NCBI GenBank assembly: GCA_002389905.1 | Contig: DGRE01000045.1 | Coordinates: 127,223-191,222 of the forward strand | Length of the DNA stretch: 64,000 bases | Source: Hungatella sp. UBA4396 | GTDB taxonomy: Bacteria > Bacillota > Clostridia > Lachnospirales > Lachnospiraceae | Direction of reading: 5' to 3' | Part shown: positions 34,179 through 42,298 of the stretch, piece by piece | Layout of the letters: each line of letters starts with the position of its first letter | Position numbering within the stretch: position 1 is the first letter of the stretch | Program-made: the position numbers and the translations under genes | The notes under the pieces: generated by a model | What the model was told of the DNA's origin: nothing | Database searches by the model: none | Seen by the model: only the letters and a program-made list of their open reading frames with translations

Positions 34179-34246
34179 AAAATTTTTATATTCAAATCAA
34201 CATTCTATTAAAGAACAGGAAAGGAAAGAAAAATTATGAGTGCTAA
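34175..34246 (+). CDS. Candidate 23-aa upstream ORF overlapping the permease start
   Basis: The ORF begins in the ATGA overlap with the 9-aa ORF, encodes a basic 23-residue peptide starting MKNFYIQINIL, and stops at 34246, 10 nt inside the permease gene in another frame. Translation through it could open or block the permease ribosome binding site. Confidence 0.25.
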   Translation: MKNFYIQINILLKNRKGKKNYEC

Positions 34247-35570
34247 GTCAGTAAAAGGTGCGGATACAGCATTGTTTCAACTGGAAGGAAAACCGAGCTG
34301 GGGGGCAGCAACACCGCAGGCATTGCAGCATGTATTAGCCATGCTTGTAGGAAACATCACTCCTCCTATTTTAATTGCCCAGCTGCTTCAGCTTCCTGAG
34401 GAAGAGAAAATTCTATTAATGCAGGCTGCTATGGTTATTGGTGGTATTACCACATTGATACAGTTGTTCCCTATTATGGGATTTGGTATGGGTCTTCCCA
34501 ACGTTATGGGTGTTGCTTTTGCCTACATGCCTATTTTGACTGCTATCGGTATGAGTTACGGTATACGCGCCATCTTCGGTGCCCAGCTTGTAGGAGCTTT
34601 TTCTTCTATTTTTATCGGTTTGGCAATGGGCAAGATTCGTAAGTTCTTCCCGCCGATCGTAAGCGGTACGGTAGTTCTCAGTATCGGATTGTCCTTATAC
34701 GGTACTGCAATCAACTACATGGCAGGCGGAAATGCTAATGCTGATAACTTCGGTGAGCCTAAGTATTGGCTTATCGCCCTGATCACTCTTGCTGTTACTC
34801 TTGCATGTAACTTATTTGGAAAGGGATATGTTAAAGTATCCGGTATGCTGATCGGAATTGGTGCAGGCTATATTTTATCTATGGTTTTCGGCGGCATGGT
34901 AAAATTCGAAGGTGTTGCAACTGCAAACTGGATTGCATTGCCAAGATTTGTTCACTGGGGACTTGAATTCCATCCTTCAGCAATTCTGGCAATGATCATT
35001 ATGTACATCGTACAGGCAGTACAGACCATCGGTGATGTTTCTTCTACTGCAATCGGTGCTTTTAACAGAGAAGCTGCTGATAAAGAAATCGGCGGAGCTA
35101 TCATGGGCCAGGGTATCTGCGGTATGTTAGGCGCTCTTATCGGCGGTCTTCCAACTGACCCATACAGCCAGAACGTAGGTCTTATCGTAACCACTAAGGT
35201 TGTTGCAAAGAGAGTGTTCGTAATTGTAGGTGTTATCATGATCGTTGCAGGTCTTTGCCCTAAATTCGGAGCTGTTATGACAACAATTCCTTACCCGGTT
35301 CTGGGAGGTGCTACTGTTACAGTATTTGCGGCCATCACCATGTCAGGTATTCAGCTGATCACAGAGCAGCCTATGAATTACCGCAATAAGATGATCGTTG
35401 GTATTTCACTGGCTCTTGGTGTAGGTATCACCACTGCATCCAAATCTCTTCAGTTCGCATCACAGGATATTCGGAATATCATCGGAAATTCACCAATCGT
35501 TCTGTCTTTCCTGGTATCCTTCTTACTGAACATCATTGTTCCTGCAGATGATACTGCAGAACAGGATTAA
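34236..35570 (+). CDS. Nucleobase:cation symporter-2 family permease (uracil/xanthine type)
   Basis: This 444-aa protein of about 14 helices belongs to the NCS2 (UraA/PbuX/UacT) family. Evidence is the N-terminal PQALQHVLAMLVGNITPPIL and the family motif near residues 330-350 plus SVFS-like segment QTIGDVSSTAIGAF. It should import xanthine, uric acid or uracil with a cation. AGGAAAGGAAAG precedes the ATG. No purine riboswitch signature is visible in the leader. It is monocistronic and closed by a terminator at 35606. Confidence 0.9.
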   Translation: MSAKSVKGADTALFQLEGKPSWGAATPQALQHVLAMLVGNITPPILIAQLLQLPEEEKILLMQAAMVIGGITTLIQLFPIMGFGMGLPNVMGVAFAYMPILTAIGMSYGIRAIFGAQLVGAFSSIFIGLAMGKIRKFFPPIVSGTVVLSIGLSLYGTAINYMAGGNANADNFGEPKYWLIALITLAVTLACNLFGKGYVKVSGMLIGIGAGYILSMVFGGMVKFEGVATANWIALPRFVHWGLEFHPSAILAMIIMYIVQAVQTIGDVSSTAIGAFNREAADKEIGGAIMGQGICGMLGALIGGLPTDPYSQNVGLIVTTKVVAKRVFVIVGVIMIVAGLCPKFGAVMTTIPYPVLGGATVTVFAAITMSGIQLITEQPMNYRNKMIVGISLALGVGITTASKSLQFASQDIRNIIGNSPIVLSFLVSFLLNIIVPADDTAEQD

Positions 35571-35605
35571 TATAAGAGAGAAGCGCTGATTCAGAGTTAC
35601 ATAAT

Positions 35606-35656
35606 AAAACAAGGACATTATGGCCCCTTTATTTCAGGTCATAATGTCCTTGTTTT
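35606..35656. terminator. Bidirectional terminator
   Basis: AAAACAAGGACATTATG (35606-35622) pairs exactly with 35640-35656, with A- and T-runs built into the arm ends. It serves the permease (plus) and the 95-aa gene ending at 35656 (minus). Confidence 0.92.
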
Positions 35657-35943
35657 TACTTGTTGCCGCGCTTGGAGAGATTTCTGGAAAGAAGGCGGAG
35701 GGTTTCCATCCGCTTCCGTTCGTTTTCACTCATGTTGGCGCTCATGATGGACATGAGAAGGTCTGTTTCTTCGTCATTGAATTGGATGCCCTTTTGGCTG
35801 GCCTCTGCATTTAAGCTGAGGAGAGTTGGGAGGAGCTGGTCCTTGGGAACGGATTCCGCCCGTTTTGCAAATTCAGTCAAAAGGGAAATTTTCTGGGGAT
35901 TCATTTTTTTTAATCTAGGGTCCTGTTTCCAGTTGATATTCAT
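35656..35943 (-). CDS. Conserved small hypothetical protein (95 aa)
   Basis: This is a charged, helical 95-aa protein (MNINWKQDPRLKKMNPQKIS; DEETDLLMSIMSANMSENER) with no signal peptide, cysteines or known motif that I recognise. It lies 56 bp downstream of another small hypothetical gene on the same strand, so the two are probably co-transcribed. The related helical, Met-rich C-termini hint that they may interact. Confidence 0.65.
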   Translation of the reverse strand: MNINWKQDPRLKKMNPQKISLLTEFAKRAESVPKDQLLPTLLSLNAEASQKGIQFNDEETDLLMSIMSANMSENERKRMETLRLLSRNLSKRGNK

Positions 35944-35999
35944 AGGTTTTGATACATCCTTTCTTTACGGATATGTAAACGGGGGAAGGGTGAAGCCTT

Positions 36000-36536
36000 T
36001 TAGCCCATCTGCTGCATGGCAGACATCATAAGCTGCATGGTCTCAAAACGGGACTGCTGTTCCGGGGGCATAAAGTTCTTGATCTGTTCCAGGGACATCC
36101 GTCCAAAGGGATTGTTGTTCTGGCGCTGGTGGTTCTGGGGCCTGCTTTGTCCGTCTGACTGGGCCTGGACGGGAATGGTGGAGCCGGGGACCGGATCGGA
36201 GAAAGCGCCTGCCATCTTAAAGCCCTGCATGAAATTGATGATGAGATCGATGAGATCTTGTTCCGACGGGCTTCCAAAGGGTTTGATGGTGTTCAGCATG
36301 TCAATAGGAAATTCAGACTGTTCTTTCTCTGCAGGGGCGGAGAGTCCCATGGCGGCAACTTCTCCGTCTTCAAATAAGCTGATGGTGCGGCTAAGCTCAT
36401 TGAATTTGATGAAAAAAGAGAAATAGCGCTGCTGGGGAACACTCATATAGGGCAGGGCGGCCTTCATCATATGAAGGTGGTTGTCACCGATGAGGGCATC
36501 CAAGTCATTTACCCGGGGATTTTGTTCATTGTTCAT
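36000..36536 (-). CDS. Conserved hypothetical protein (178 aa), Gln/Asn/Pro-rich linker
   Basis: The 178-aa protein has a helical N-terminal half (LHMMKAALPYMSVPQQRYFS), a Pro/Gln/Asn-rich low-complexity stretch at about residues 122-145, and a C-terminal segment EQIKNFMPPEQQSRFETMQL. I do not recognise the family. It is divergent from a 50-aa ORF across a palindromic promoter region (36561-36589). Confidence 0.65.
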   Translation of the reverse strand: MNNEQNPRVNDLDALIGDNHLHMMKAALPYMSVPQQRYFSFFIKFNELSRTISLFEDGEVAAMGLSAPAEKEQSEFPIDMLNTIKPFGSPSEQDLIDLIINFMQGFKMAGAFSDPVPGSTIPVQAQSDGQSRPQNHQRQNNNPFGRMSLEQIKNFMPPEQQSRFETMQLMMSAMQQMG

Positions 36537-36560
36537 GGCATGACATCCTTACTTTTCTTG

Positions 36561-36589
36561 TTGACAATATATGCGTCTGCATATATTAG
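36561..36589 (+). promoter_or_regulatory. Promoter with a palindrome filling its spacer
   Basis: TTGACA (36561-36566), 17 nt, TATTAG (36584-36589). The exact inverted repeat ATATATGC (36567-36574) / GCATATAT (36579-36586) occupies the space between -35 and -10, the classic position for a repressor that blocks polymerase. It lies between divergent genes. Confidence 0.6.
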
Positions 36590-36612
36590 TATTACAGGAG
36601 AGTGATTAAGAT

Positions 36613-36765
36613 ATGAGAAGCCGATTGATTATAGATGGAAATGCAGTATACGAAATTGACGAGGAATGTATGAAGAGAAAGCAGAATAAAAAGCCGGATA
36701 TCAGAGGAGGAAATGGCCAGAGTTCCCTTGCAAGACAGGGAGGGAATAAGGGACAGAGCCAGTAA
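36613..36765 (+). CDS. Small hypothetical protein (50 aa)
   Basis: ATG 36613 to TAA 36765 encodes a basic 50-aa protein beginning MRSRLIIDGNAVYEIDEECM and ending in a Gly/Gln-rich tail. It has its own promoter, AGGAG 12 nt upstream, and a strong terminator 8 bp after the stop, which together support it as a gene. Function unknown. Confidence 0.6.
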   Translation: MRSRLIIDGNAVYEIDEECMKRKQNKKPDIRGGNGQSSLARQGGNKGQSQ

Positions 36766-36772
36766 GAGGAAA

Positions 36773-36810
36773 AAACAACGCCCGGTCCATGAATGGACCG
36801 GGCGTTGTTT
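36773..36810. terminator. Bidirectional terminator with 18-bp stem
   Basis: AAACAACGCCCGGTCCAT (36773-36790) pairs perfectly with 36793-36810. The arm ends provide T-runs on both strands. It separates the 50-aa gene from the Cys/Gly-rich gene. Confidence 0.92.
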
Positions 36811-36820
36811 TATGTTCTGT

Positions 36821-37072
36821 TTAGCAGCAGAAGTTACCACCACCACCGCCAAAGCCGCCGCCGCCGCAGCAGCACAGAAGAATGATGATCCAAATCCAAC
36901 TGCCGCCATCATTTCCGCCGCATCCGCTGTTACAGCTGCCGCCGCCAAAGCCACTGCCGCCGCCGCAGAAGCAAAGGATCAAGATCAGCCAGATTAAGTT
37001 TCCACCGAATCCGCTGTTGCATCCTCCACTGTCACATCCGCATCCACAGTTAGTTGCTGCAAGATCACTCAT
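36821..37072 (-). CDS. Cys/Gly-rich small protein with duplicated hydrophobic module
   Basis: This 83-aa protein starts at ATG 37072 behind GGAGGA (a longer in-frame start at 37138 lacks one). It is built from two copies of a module: CNSGFGG, then a hydrophobic stretch LIWLILILCFC and GGGSGFGGG; and CNSGCGG, then WIWIIILLCCC and GGGGFGGGGG. It ends NFCC. The hydrophobic cores could insert in a membrane or coat. It recalls small glycine-rich sporulation (YjcZ-like) peptides but the Cys content differs. Function unknown. Confidence 0.7.
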   Translation of the reverse strand: MSDLAATNCGCGCDSGGCNSGFGGNLIWLILILCFCGGGSGFGGGSCNSGCGGNDGGSWIWIIILLCCCGGGGFGGGGGNFCC

Positions 37073-37142
37073 ATTGGTTCCTCCAATTAAATTGTTTACA
37101 CTGTAAGTGTATGAATATTGGCTTGCCACTGTTTCCATATTT

Positions 37143-37158
37143 TTCTAAAATTTTAGAA
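37143..37158. promoter_or_regulatory. 16-bp perfect palindrome between divergent genes
   Basis: TTCTAAAATTTTAGAA lies between the Cys/Gly-rich gene (minus) and the AI-2E family gene (plus), 10 bp upstream of the latter's -35 box. It is a possible operator. Confidence 0.4.
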
Positions 37159-37167
37159 TTCATGTGA

Positions 37168-37195
37168 TTGAACTTATCCAGAAGTTGTGTATAAT
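37168..37195 (+). promoter_or_regulatory. Promoter of the AI-2E family gene
   Basis: TTGAAC (37168-37173), 16 nt, TATAAT (37190-37195). Confidence 0.75.
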
Positions 37196-37256
37196 GAAAG
37201 AAAAAGGGAAAAACCGAACCGGTTTTATCTGTAAGGGAGTATAAAAGGAGACAGGA

Positions 37257-38408
37257 ATGGAATTAAATGACAGTACCATTAAAAAAATAAGGGGCCTCAT
37301 CGTATTTGCCGTGGCAGCGGTGGTGATCGGTTGGAATTACAGCCGGGTGCTTGCTCTTGGTGTGAAGCTGATTGGGTTCATTACCCCTTTTCTTGTGGGA
37401 GGAGTTATGGCCTTTATTTTAAATGTTCCTATGAGATGGATTGAAAAAATGCTTCCATTAAAGGAAGACAGCAAGCTGCGCAGGCCTTTAAGCCTGTGCC
37501 TGACCCTGCTTCTGGTGATAGGGATTCTGATTTTAGTCACCTTTGTGGTAATGCCTGAGCTTTTTCATACGATTTTAAGCTTGCAGTACAGCATCCCGGC
37601 CTTTCTGACAGGGGTCAAGGAGGAGGCGGAGAAGATGTTTGCCTTAAATCCGGAGATCGGAAATTATATCAACAGCATTCAGGTTGACTGGAAATCCTTT
37701 CTGGAAAAGGTGGTGGGCTTTCTGACCACAGGCGCAGGGACTGTCTTATCTTCTACCTTTTCTGCCGCCATGTCCATTATCAGCGGTATGACCACCTTTT
37801 TAATCGGGCTTGTTTTTGCCATTTATATTTTACTCCAGAAGGAAACCTTATCACGCCAGATTAAGAAGCTGATGGCGGCCTTTCTTCCGGAGGAGGCCAC
37901 GGTGCGGACCCTGGGGCTTTTAAAGCTGACCAATGACACCTTTTCCAATTTCCTTGCAGGCCAGTGCCTGGAAGCGGTGATCCTTGGAACCATGTTTTTT
38001 CTGGCCTTGTCAGTATTCCGCCTTCCCTATGCCCTTCTCATCGGGGTGCTGATCGCATTTACTGCGCTGATCCCCATGTTTGGAGCATTTATCGGTCTGG
38101 CGATCGGAGCATTTTTGATGCTGATGGTAAAGCCTTTGGATGCCCTTATATTCCTTATTATATTCCTGGTGCTTCAGCAGATTGAAGGAAATTTGATTTA
38201 TCCCCATGTGGTGGGAAATTCTGTAGGCCTTCCTTCTATCTGGGTTTTGGTAGCTGTAACCATAGGAGGCAGCGCCCTGGGAATTGTGGGAATGCTGGTA
38301 TTCATCCCCCTCTGCTCCGTCTTGTATGCGGTGATTCGGGAGGTTGTGAATAAGAGACTGGAGAACAGAAAGAAGCAGAAGAGACAAAAGATTGTCAAAC
38401 AGCCGTAA
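37257..38408 (+). CDS. AI-2E family transporter (UPF0118/PerM type)
   Basis: This 383-aa protein has an N-terminal helix pair, a soluble segment near residues 100-150, and the C-terminal helices typical of the family (LLIGVLIAFTALIPMFGAFI; LQQIEGNLIYPHVVGNSVGL, the conserved PxxxG/QxxEGN region). The family exports various small molecules or ions, and only some members move autoinducer-2, so no substrate is assigned. AAAAGGAGACAGG precedes the ATG. Confidence 0.88.
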   Translation: MELNDSTIKKIRGLIVFAVAAVVIGWNYSRVLALGVKLIGFITPFLVGGVMAFILNVPMRWIEKMLPLKEDSKLRRPLSLCLTLLLVIGILILVTFVVMPELFHTILSLQYSIPAFLTGVKEEAEKMFALNPEIGNYINSIQVDWKSFLEKVVGFLTTGAGTVLSSTFSAAMSIISGMTTFLIGLVFAIYILLQKETLSRQIKKLMAAFLPEEATVRTLGLLKLTNDTFSNFLAGQCLEAVILGTMFFLALSVFRLPYALLIGVLIAFTALIPMFGAFIGLAIGAFLMLMVKPLDALIFLIIFLVLQQIEGNLIYPHVVGNSVGLPSIWVLVAVTIGGSALGIVGMLVFIPLCSVLYAVIREVVNKRLENRKKQKRQKIVKQP

Positions 38409-38414
38409 ATACAA

Positions 38415-38453
38415 AGGACATTCTGAATCAGCAGCCTGATTTCAGAATGTCCT
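38415..38453. terminator. Bidirectional terminator
   Basis: AGGACATTCTGAA (38415-38427) pairs with TTCAGAATGTCCT (38441-38453), extended by an inner CAG/CTG. It lies between convergent genes. Confidence 0.85.
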
Positions 38454-38461
38454 CTTTGCCA

Positions 38462-38698
38462 TTATTCACCCTGATACATGTACTTGATCAAACGTTCCAT
38501 GTCTTCCGGTTCATGGGCAACCAGCTCCAGCTCATTGATGATGCCGTTGGAGAAAATGGTAGCCATGGAAAGATACTGGCTGAGCTTGGACTTTAAGTTG
38601 ATGCGGTCCCCTTCGGTGGAAACCAGTTCAACAGTCCCTTTGCACTGCTCAATGACTTTAAAGAACTTCTCTACATCTGTAATGTTTTGAACCTTCAT
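38462..38698 (-). CDS. Conserved small hypothetical protein (78 aa)
   Basis: This acidic 78-aa protein begins MKVQNITDVEKFFKVIEQCK and ends YMYQGE. Relatives in Lachnospiraceae sometimes carry the label polyA polymerase, which nothing in the sequence supports. AGGAGG-type ribosome binding site (tcctcc on the plus strand) precedes the ATG. It is monocistronic. Function unknown. Confidence 0.7.
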   Translation of the reverse strand: MKVQNITDVEKFFKVIEQCKGTVELVSTEGDRINLKSKLSQYLSMATIFSNGIINELELVAHEPEDMERLIKYMYQGE

Positions 38699-38809
38699 AT
38701 CAATGTCCTCCTTTGGGAAAAACGGTAAAAAATGTTATTTTACACTTTTTCATTATATCAAGGTTTGATCTGACCTACAACATCAAAAAGAAAAAGAAAG
38801 GGAAACATC

Positions 38810-39853
38810 ATGAAAAGAATTCGGGAATACGGCATTGAGATCGGAAACCTGGCTCCGGGGCCTCTCAACAAAATTACAGACGTGGAGGGTGTTTTGGTGG
38901 GACATGAAACCTTGGACACGGAACATCACAAGACAGGAGTGACGGTTATCCTGCCGTGCCGGGACAATCCATTCGTGACAAAGCTGACCGCAGCCGCCTA
39001 TGTTCACAACGGTTTTGGAAAGAGCCAGGGACTGGTTCAGCTGGAGGAGCTGGGAACCTTAGAAACGCCCATTGCCCTGACCAATACTTTAAATGTAGGG
39101 AAGGTTCACGATGCCCTGGTGGATTTGATTCTGGAACAGTGCGCCGGGGAGGGGGTGGAAGTCACTTCTGTAAATCCGGTGGTGGGAGAGTGCAATGACT
39201 CTGTTTTAAACCGGATCAAGGACAGGCCTGTTGGGACAGAGGAAGTGAGACGGGCGGTAAAGGCGGCAGAAAAGGATTTTAAAGAAGGAGCCGTAGGAGC
39301 GGGCTGCGGCACGGTCTGTTTCGGCTTAAAGGGAGGGATCGGATCTGCCTCCAGACGGTTTGAAATTGGGGGAGAAACTTATACCCTTGGAGCGCTGGTC
39401 CAGTCCAATTTCGGAAGTACGGAAGATCTTATGATCAATGGCAGGCCGGTGGGCAAGGAAATTGTCTCCCTTACAGAGCCTGCAGTTCTTGACCGGGGCT
39501 CCATTATGGTCATCGTGGCGACAGATCTGCCGGTTTCTGACCGCCAGCTAAAGAGGATTTTAAAACGGGCCGGGGCAGGGCTTTCCAGGACAGGGTCCTT
39601 TATGGGTCATGGAAGCGGGGATATTGTCATCGGCTTTACCACGGCAAACCGGATACCGGAAAAAGTGGAAAAAGAACTGCTGACTCTCCGGATTCTTAAA
39701 GAAGAAGCTCTGGAAACGGCCTTTCGGGCCGCGGCAGAGGCTACGGAGGAAGCAGTTCTCAATTCTCTTGCCATGGCTAAAACCATGACGGGATATAGGG
39801 GGAAGGTGAAGCATTCCCTGACGGACTTATGGCTTTCTAAGCTGCACTGCTAA
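38810..39853 (+). CDS. P1/S58 family peptidase (DmpA-like aminopeptidase)
   Basis: This 347-aa protein is of the self-processing N-terminal-nucleophile DmpA family. Signatures include GPLNKITDVEGVLVGHETL at the N-terminus, VGEC-N-DSVLN, the glycine-rich VGAGCGTVCFGLKGGIGSAS (about residues 163-182) and LGALVQSNFGSTEDLMINGR. Family members release N-terminal amino acids from peptides or amides. No signal peptide is seen, so it is cytoplasmic. It ends 4 bp from the convergent 84-aa gene. Confidence 0.88.
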   Translation: MKRIREYGIEIGNLAPGPLNKITDVEGVLVGHETLDTEHHKTGVTVILPCRDNPFVTKLTAAAYVHNGFGKSQGLVQLEELGTLETPIALTNTLNVGKVHDALVDLILEQCAGEGVEVTSVNPVVGECNDSVLNRIKDRPVGTEEVRRAVKAAEKDFKEGAVGAGCGTVCFGLKGGIGSASRRFEIGGETYTLGALVQSNFGSTEDLMINGRPVGKEIVSLTEPAVLDRGSIMVIVATDLPVSDRQLKRILKRAGAGLSRTGSFMGHGSGDIVIGFTTANRIPEKVEKELLTLRILKEEALETAFRAAAEATEEAVLNSLAMAKTMTGYRGKVKHSLTDLWLSKLHC

Positions 39854-39857
39854 ATTG

Positions 39858-40112
39858 TCAATCAAAGTTCGCGTGGAAGATCCCGTCTGGGGTGTGGATG
39901 TCGATGGCGCTTAAGTTGAACTGGTCTTCAAAAATCTGGATTTTATATTCAAAGAAGGTGTCGTCTGTCTTCTTAGACATAAACACATAAGCACCAGGCT
40001 CCTTGTCCTCAATTTCATCGCAGATTTCCTCGTAAATCTCATCCCCTTTGACAGGGCTTTCATAGCCGGCAGCCCGGATTATTTCTTCAATGGCCTGGTA
40101 AATCTCTTCCAT
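39858..40112 (-). CDS. Conserved small hypothetical protein (84 aa), acidic
   Basis: The start is ATG 40112 behind GAGGTG. The 84-aa product is strongly acidic in its first half (VKGDEIYEEICDEIEDKEPG) and ends in a strand-rich segment (LSAIDIHTPDGIFHANFD). No family recognised. It is convergent with the P1 peptidase and divergent from hemB. Confidence 0.65.
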   Translation of the reverse strand: MEEIYQAIEEIIRAAGYESPVKGDEIYEEICDEIEDKEPGAYVFMSKKTDDTFFEYKIQIFEDQFNLSAIDIHTPDGIFHANFD

Positions 40113-40188
40113 AAAACAGCACCTCATTTCTCGTTGATTGAATACAGGTACTATTATAAACAATCTTTTCCTCAGCCGCAAGAACTAC

Positions 40189-40216
40189 TTGAATCTTCTT
40201 AAAGAGGGTGTATAAT
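40189..40216 (+). promoter_or_regulatory. Promoter of hemB
   Basis: TTGAAT (40189-40194), 16 nt, TATAAT (40211-40216), 30 bp upstream of the ATG. Confidence 0.75.
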
Positions 40217-40245
40217 AGACAAGAATAAAAAGGAGAGATTTGGAC

Positions 40246-41229
40246 ATGAATTTATTAAACAGGCCCAGAAGATTGAGAACCTCAGATTCTTTGAGGAAAA
40301 TGGTCCGGGAAACCAGAATTTCTAAGGAGTCTTTGATCTATCCTCTGTTTGCAGTAGACGGAGAGGGGATTGTGGAAGAGATCCCATCCATGGAAGGCCA
40401 GTACCGCTACAGCGTGGACCGGCTTTCTGTCATTATGGACCGGCTTATGGAGGCCGGTGTGGAAAAGATTCTTTTGTTTGGGATTCCGGCCCATAAAGAC
40501 GGCTACGGAAGCCAGGCTTATGATGAAAACGGGATTATTCAGCGGGCTGTCCGCTATATCAGGGAATATTACCCGTCTGTATACGTGATTACTGATGTGT
40601 GTATGTGCGAGTACACCTCCCACGGCCACTGCGGAATTCTGGATGGGGAGTACGTGGACAATGATAAGACTCTGGAATATTTAAACCGTATCGCCCTGTC
40701 CCATGTGAGGGCCGGAGCTCATATGGTGGCCCCTTCAGATATGATGGATGGGCGGATCGGTGCCATGAGGCAGGCCCTTGATGAGGCGGGATTTGAGACA
40801 GTACCTGTTATGGCTTATTCAGCCAAGTATGCCTCCGCCTTTTACGGACCTTTCCGGGAGGCAGCCGGATCGGCTCCTGCTTTTGGGGACCGGAAAAGCT
40901 ATCAGATGGATTACCACAACCGGAAAGAGGCATTAAAGGAAGTGAAGCTGGATATAGAGGAAGGGGCTGATATCGTGATGGTAAAGCCTGCTCTTTCCTA
41001 TCTGGACATCATCAGGGAGGTGGCTGACCGCCATGACCTTCCGGTGGCTGCATACAGCGTCAGCGGGGAATATGCCATGATAAAGGCAGCAGCAAAAGCC
41101 GGCCATATTGATGAAGAGAAAGTTATGTGTGAATCAGCGGTCAGCATATACCGGGCCGGTGCGGACATTCTCATCACCTATTATGCTATGGAGCTTGCCG
41201 GCTGCATGGACCAGGGAAAAATAGGCTGA
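40246..41229 (+). CDS. hemB: Delta-aminolevulinic acid dehydratase (porphobilinogen synthase)
   Basis: This 327-aa enzyme condenses two 5-aminolevulinate molecules into porphobilinogen. CMCEYTSHGHCG carries the zinc cysteines, SAKYASAFYGPFREA and VMVKPALSYLDII carry the two active-site lysines. ATG 40246 is preferred over TTG 40240 because AGGAG lies 10 nt upstream. It stands apart from other tetrapyrrole genes; in this anaerobe it would feed corrinoid or sirohaem synthesis. Its stop codon directly abuts the convergent PHP gene with no gap. Confidence 0.95.
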   Translation: MNLLNRPRRLRTSDSLRKMVRETRISKESLIYPLFAVDGEGIVEEIPSMEGQYRYSVDRLSVIMDRLMEAGVEKILLFGIPAHKDGYGSQAYDENGIIQRAVRYIREYYPSVYVITDVCMCEYTSHGHCGILDGEYVDNDKTLEYLNRIALSHVRAGAHMVAPSDMMDGRIGAMRQALDEAGFETVPVMAYSAKYASAFYGPFREAAGSAPAFGDRKSYQMDYHNRKEALKEVKLDIEEGADIVMVKPALSYLDIIREVADRHDLPVAAYSVSGEYAMIKAAAKAGHIDEEKVMCESAVSIYRAGADILITYYAMELAGCMDQGKIG

Positions 41230-42084
41230 TCAAAGCCCTTTCTCCCGGCGGGCATTTTTGATGTCGTCAAGGAGCAGTGAGGTGATGCGCAGACCTCCCC
41301 GGCCGCTTCCAATGGAGATATCAGGCTTATTGTCTCCGTGAAAATCGGAACCGCCTGTGGGAAATAAGCCGTATTGGAGGGCCAGCTTCTTCAGCTTTCC
41401 GCTTTCGTGCTGGTTGTTGGAGGAGTGGTAGACCTCTAAGCCGTGAAGGCCCAGGGAGGTTAAATGGCAGACCAGTTCTTCCGTTTTCTGATCGCCCAGC
41501 CGGTATTGGTATGGATGGGCCAGGACAGGGGAAGCCTTGGAGCCGGTGAGGATTTTCATGGCATATTCCGGGGTGATCTCTTCCTTGGGAGGGCAGTATG
41601 GTCCGCCGTAGTTCAGGTATTTCCGAAAGGCCTGATCCATGGTTTTGACGTAGCCCTTTTCCATGAGAAGCCGGGCTATATGGGCTCTGGTTATGACGGC
41701 TCCCGGATTTTTTTCCAGAATTTCCTCCAGAGTCAAGTCCATGCCCGCCTCCTGAAACCGGAGCATCATGGTTTCGTTGCGCTTGTCCCGGATGAGCCTT
41801 AAGCTCTCGGCTGCTGCGCGAAACTCCTGGTCGTCAGGATTGACGTAAAGCCCCAGAATATGGATTTCCTTTCCCTGGTATACGCAGGAAATCTCAATTC
41901 CCGGAATGATCTCAATAGGAAGTCCGGCGGCAGCAGCCTGAGCCTCAGGAATGCCGGAAATGGTGTCGTGGTCGGTCAGGGCCATGGCTGAGAGCCCTTT
42001 TTCCACAGCCAGGGCCACCACCTGGGAGGGCGTATAAGTGCCATCTGAAGCATTTGAGTGAACGTGCAGATCGATGAATTTCAT
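41230..42084 (-). CDS. PHP-domain phosphoesterase (TrpH/RNase AM-like)
   Basis: This 284-aa protein starts at ATG 42084 behind AGGAGG. The N-terminal PHP motif FIDLHVHSNASDGTYTP, TDHDTISG, and the later HPYQYR and GGSDFHGDNKPD supply the metal-binding His/Asp set. The size and motif spacing match E. coli YciV/RNase AM, a 5'-3' exonuclease acting on RNA or pAp-like compounds. It is expected in the cytoplasm. Confidence 0.85.
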   Translation of the reverse strand: MKFIDLHVHSNASDGTYTPSQVVALAVEKGLSAMALTDHDTISGIPEAQAAAAGLPIEIIPGIEISCVYQGKEIHILGLYVNPDDQEFRAAAESLRLIRDKRNETMMLRFQEAGMDLTLEEILEKNPGAVITRAHIARLLMEKGYVKTMDQAFRKYLNYGGPYCPPKEEITPEYAMKILTGSKASPVLAHPYQYRLGDQKTEELVCHLTSLGLHGLEVYHSSNNQHESGKLKKLALQYGLFPTGGSDFHGDNKPDISIGSGRGGLRITSLLLDDIKNARREKGL

Positions 42085-42112
42085 AAGAACCTCCTGAAGG
42101 GAATTTTTAGTA

Positions 42113-42126
42113 AAGTCCGCGGACTT
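42113..42126. promoter_or_regulatory. 14-bp palindrome upstream of the PHP gene
   Basis: AAGTCCGCGGACTT lies 28 bp upstream of the start codon, in the expected leader or promoter of the PHP gene. GC-rich palindrome in an AT-rich gap; function unknown. Confidence 0.35.
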
Positions 42127-42298
42127 ATTTATGAAAAGGTTTGATAACAACATAGTAACATATTCTTAACATTTTGTAAAATTCAGCGTAACCAAAGGCG
42201 GAGATTTGAAAATTCATAAAATCGTAATGGAATTTTCCACAAAATATGGTATACTAGTCCATGTAATACCACATAATCATGTAAAAAGGTGAAGATAG

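Noticed and set aside
34102..34235. Purine riboswitch before the nucleobase permease
   Set aside because: I could not find the conserved three-way-junction core or a terminator between the promoter and the gene.
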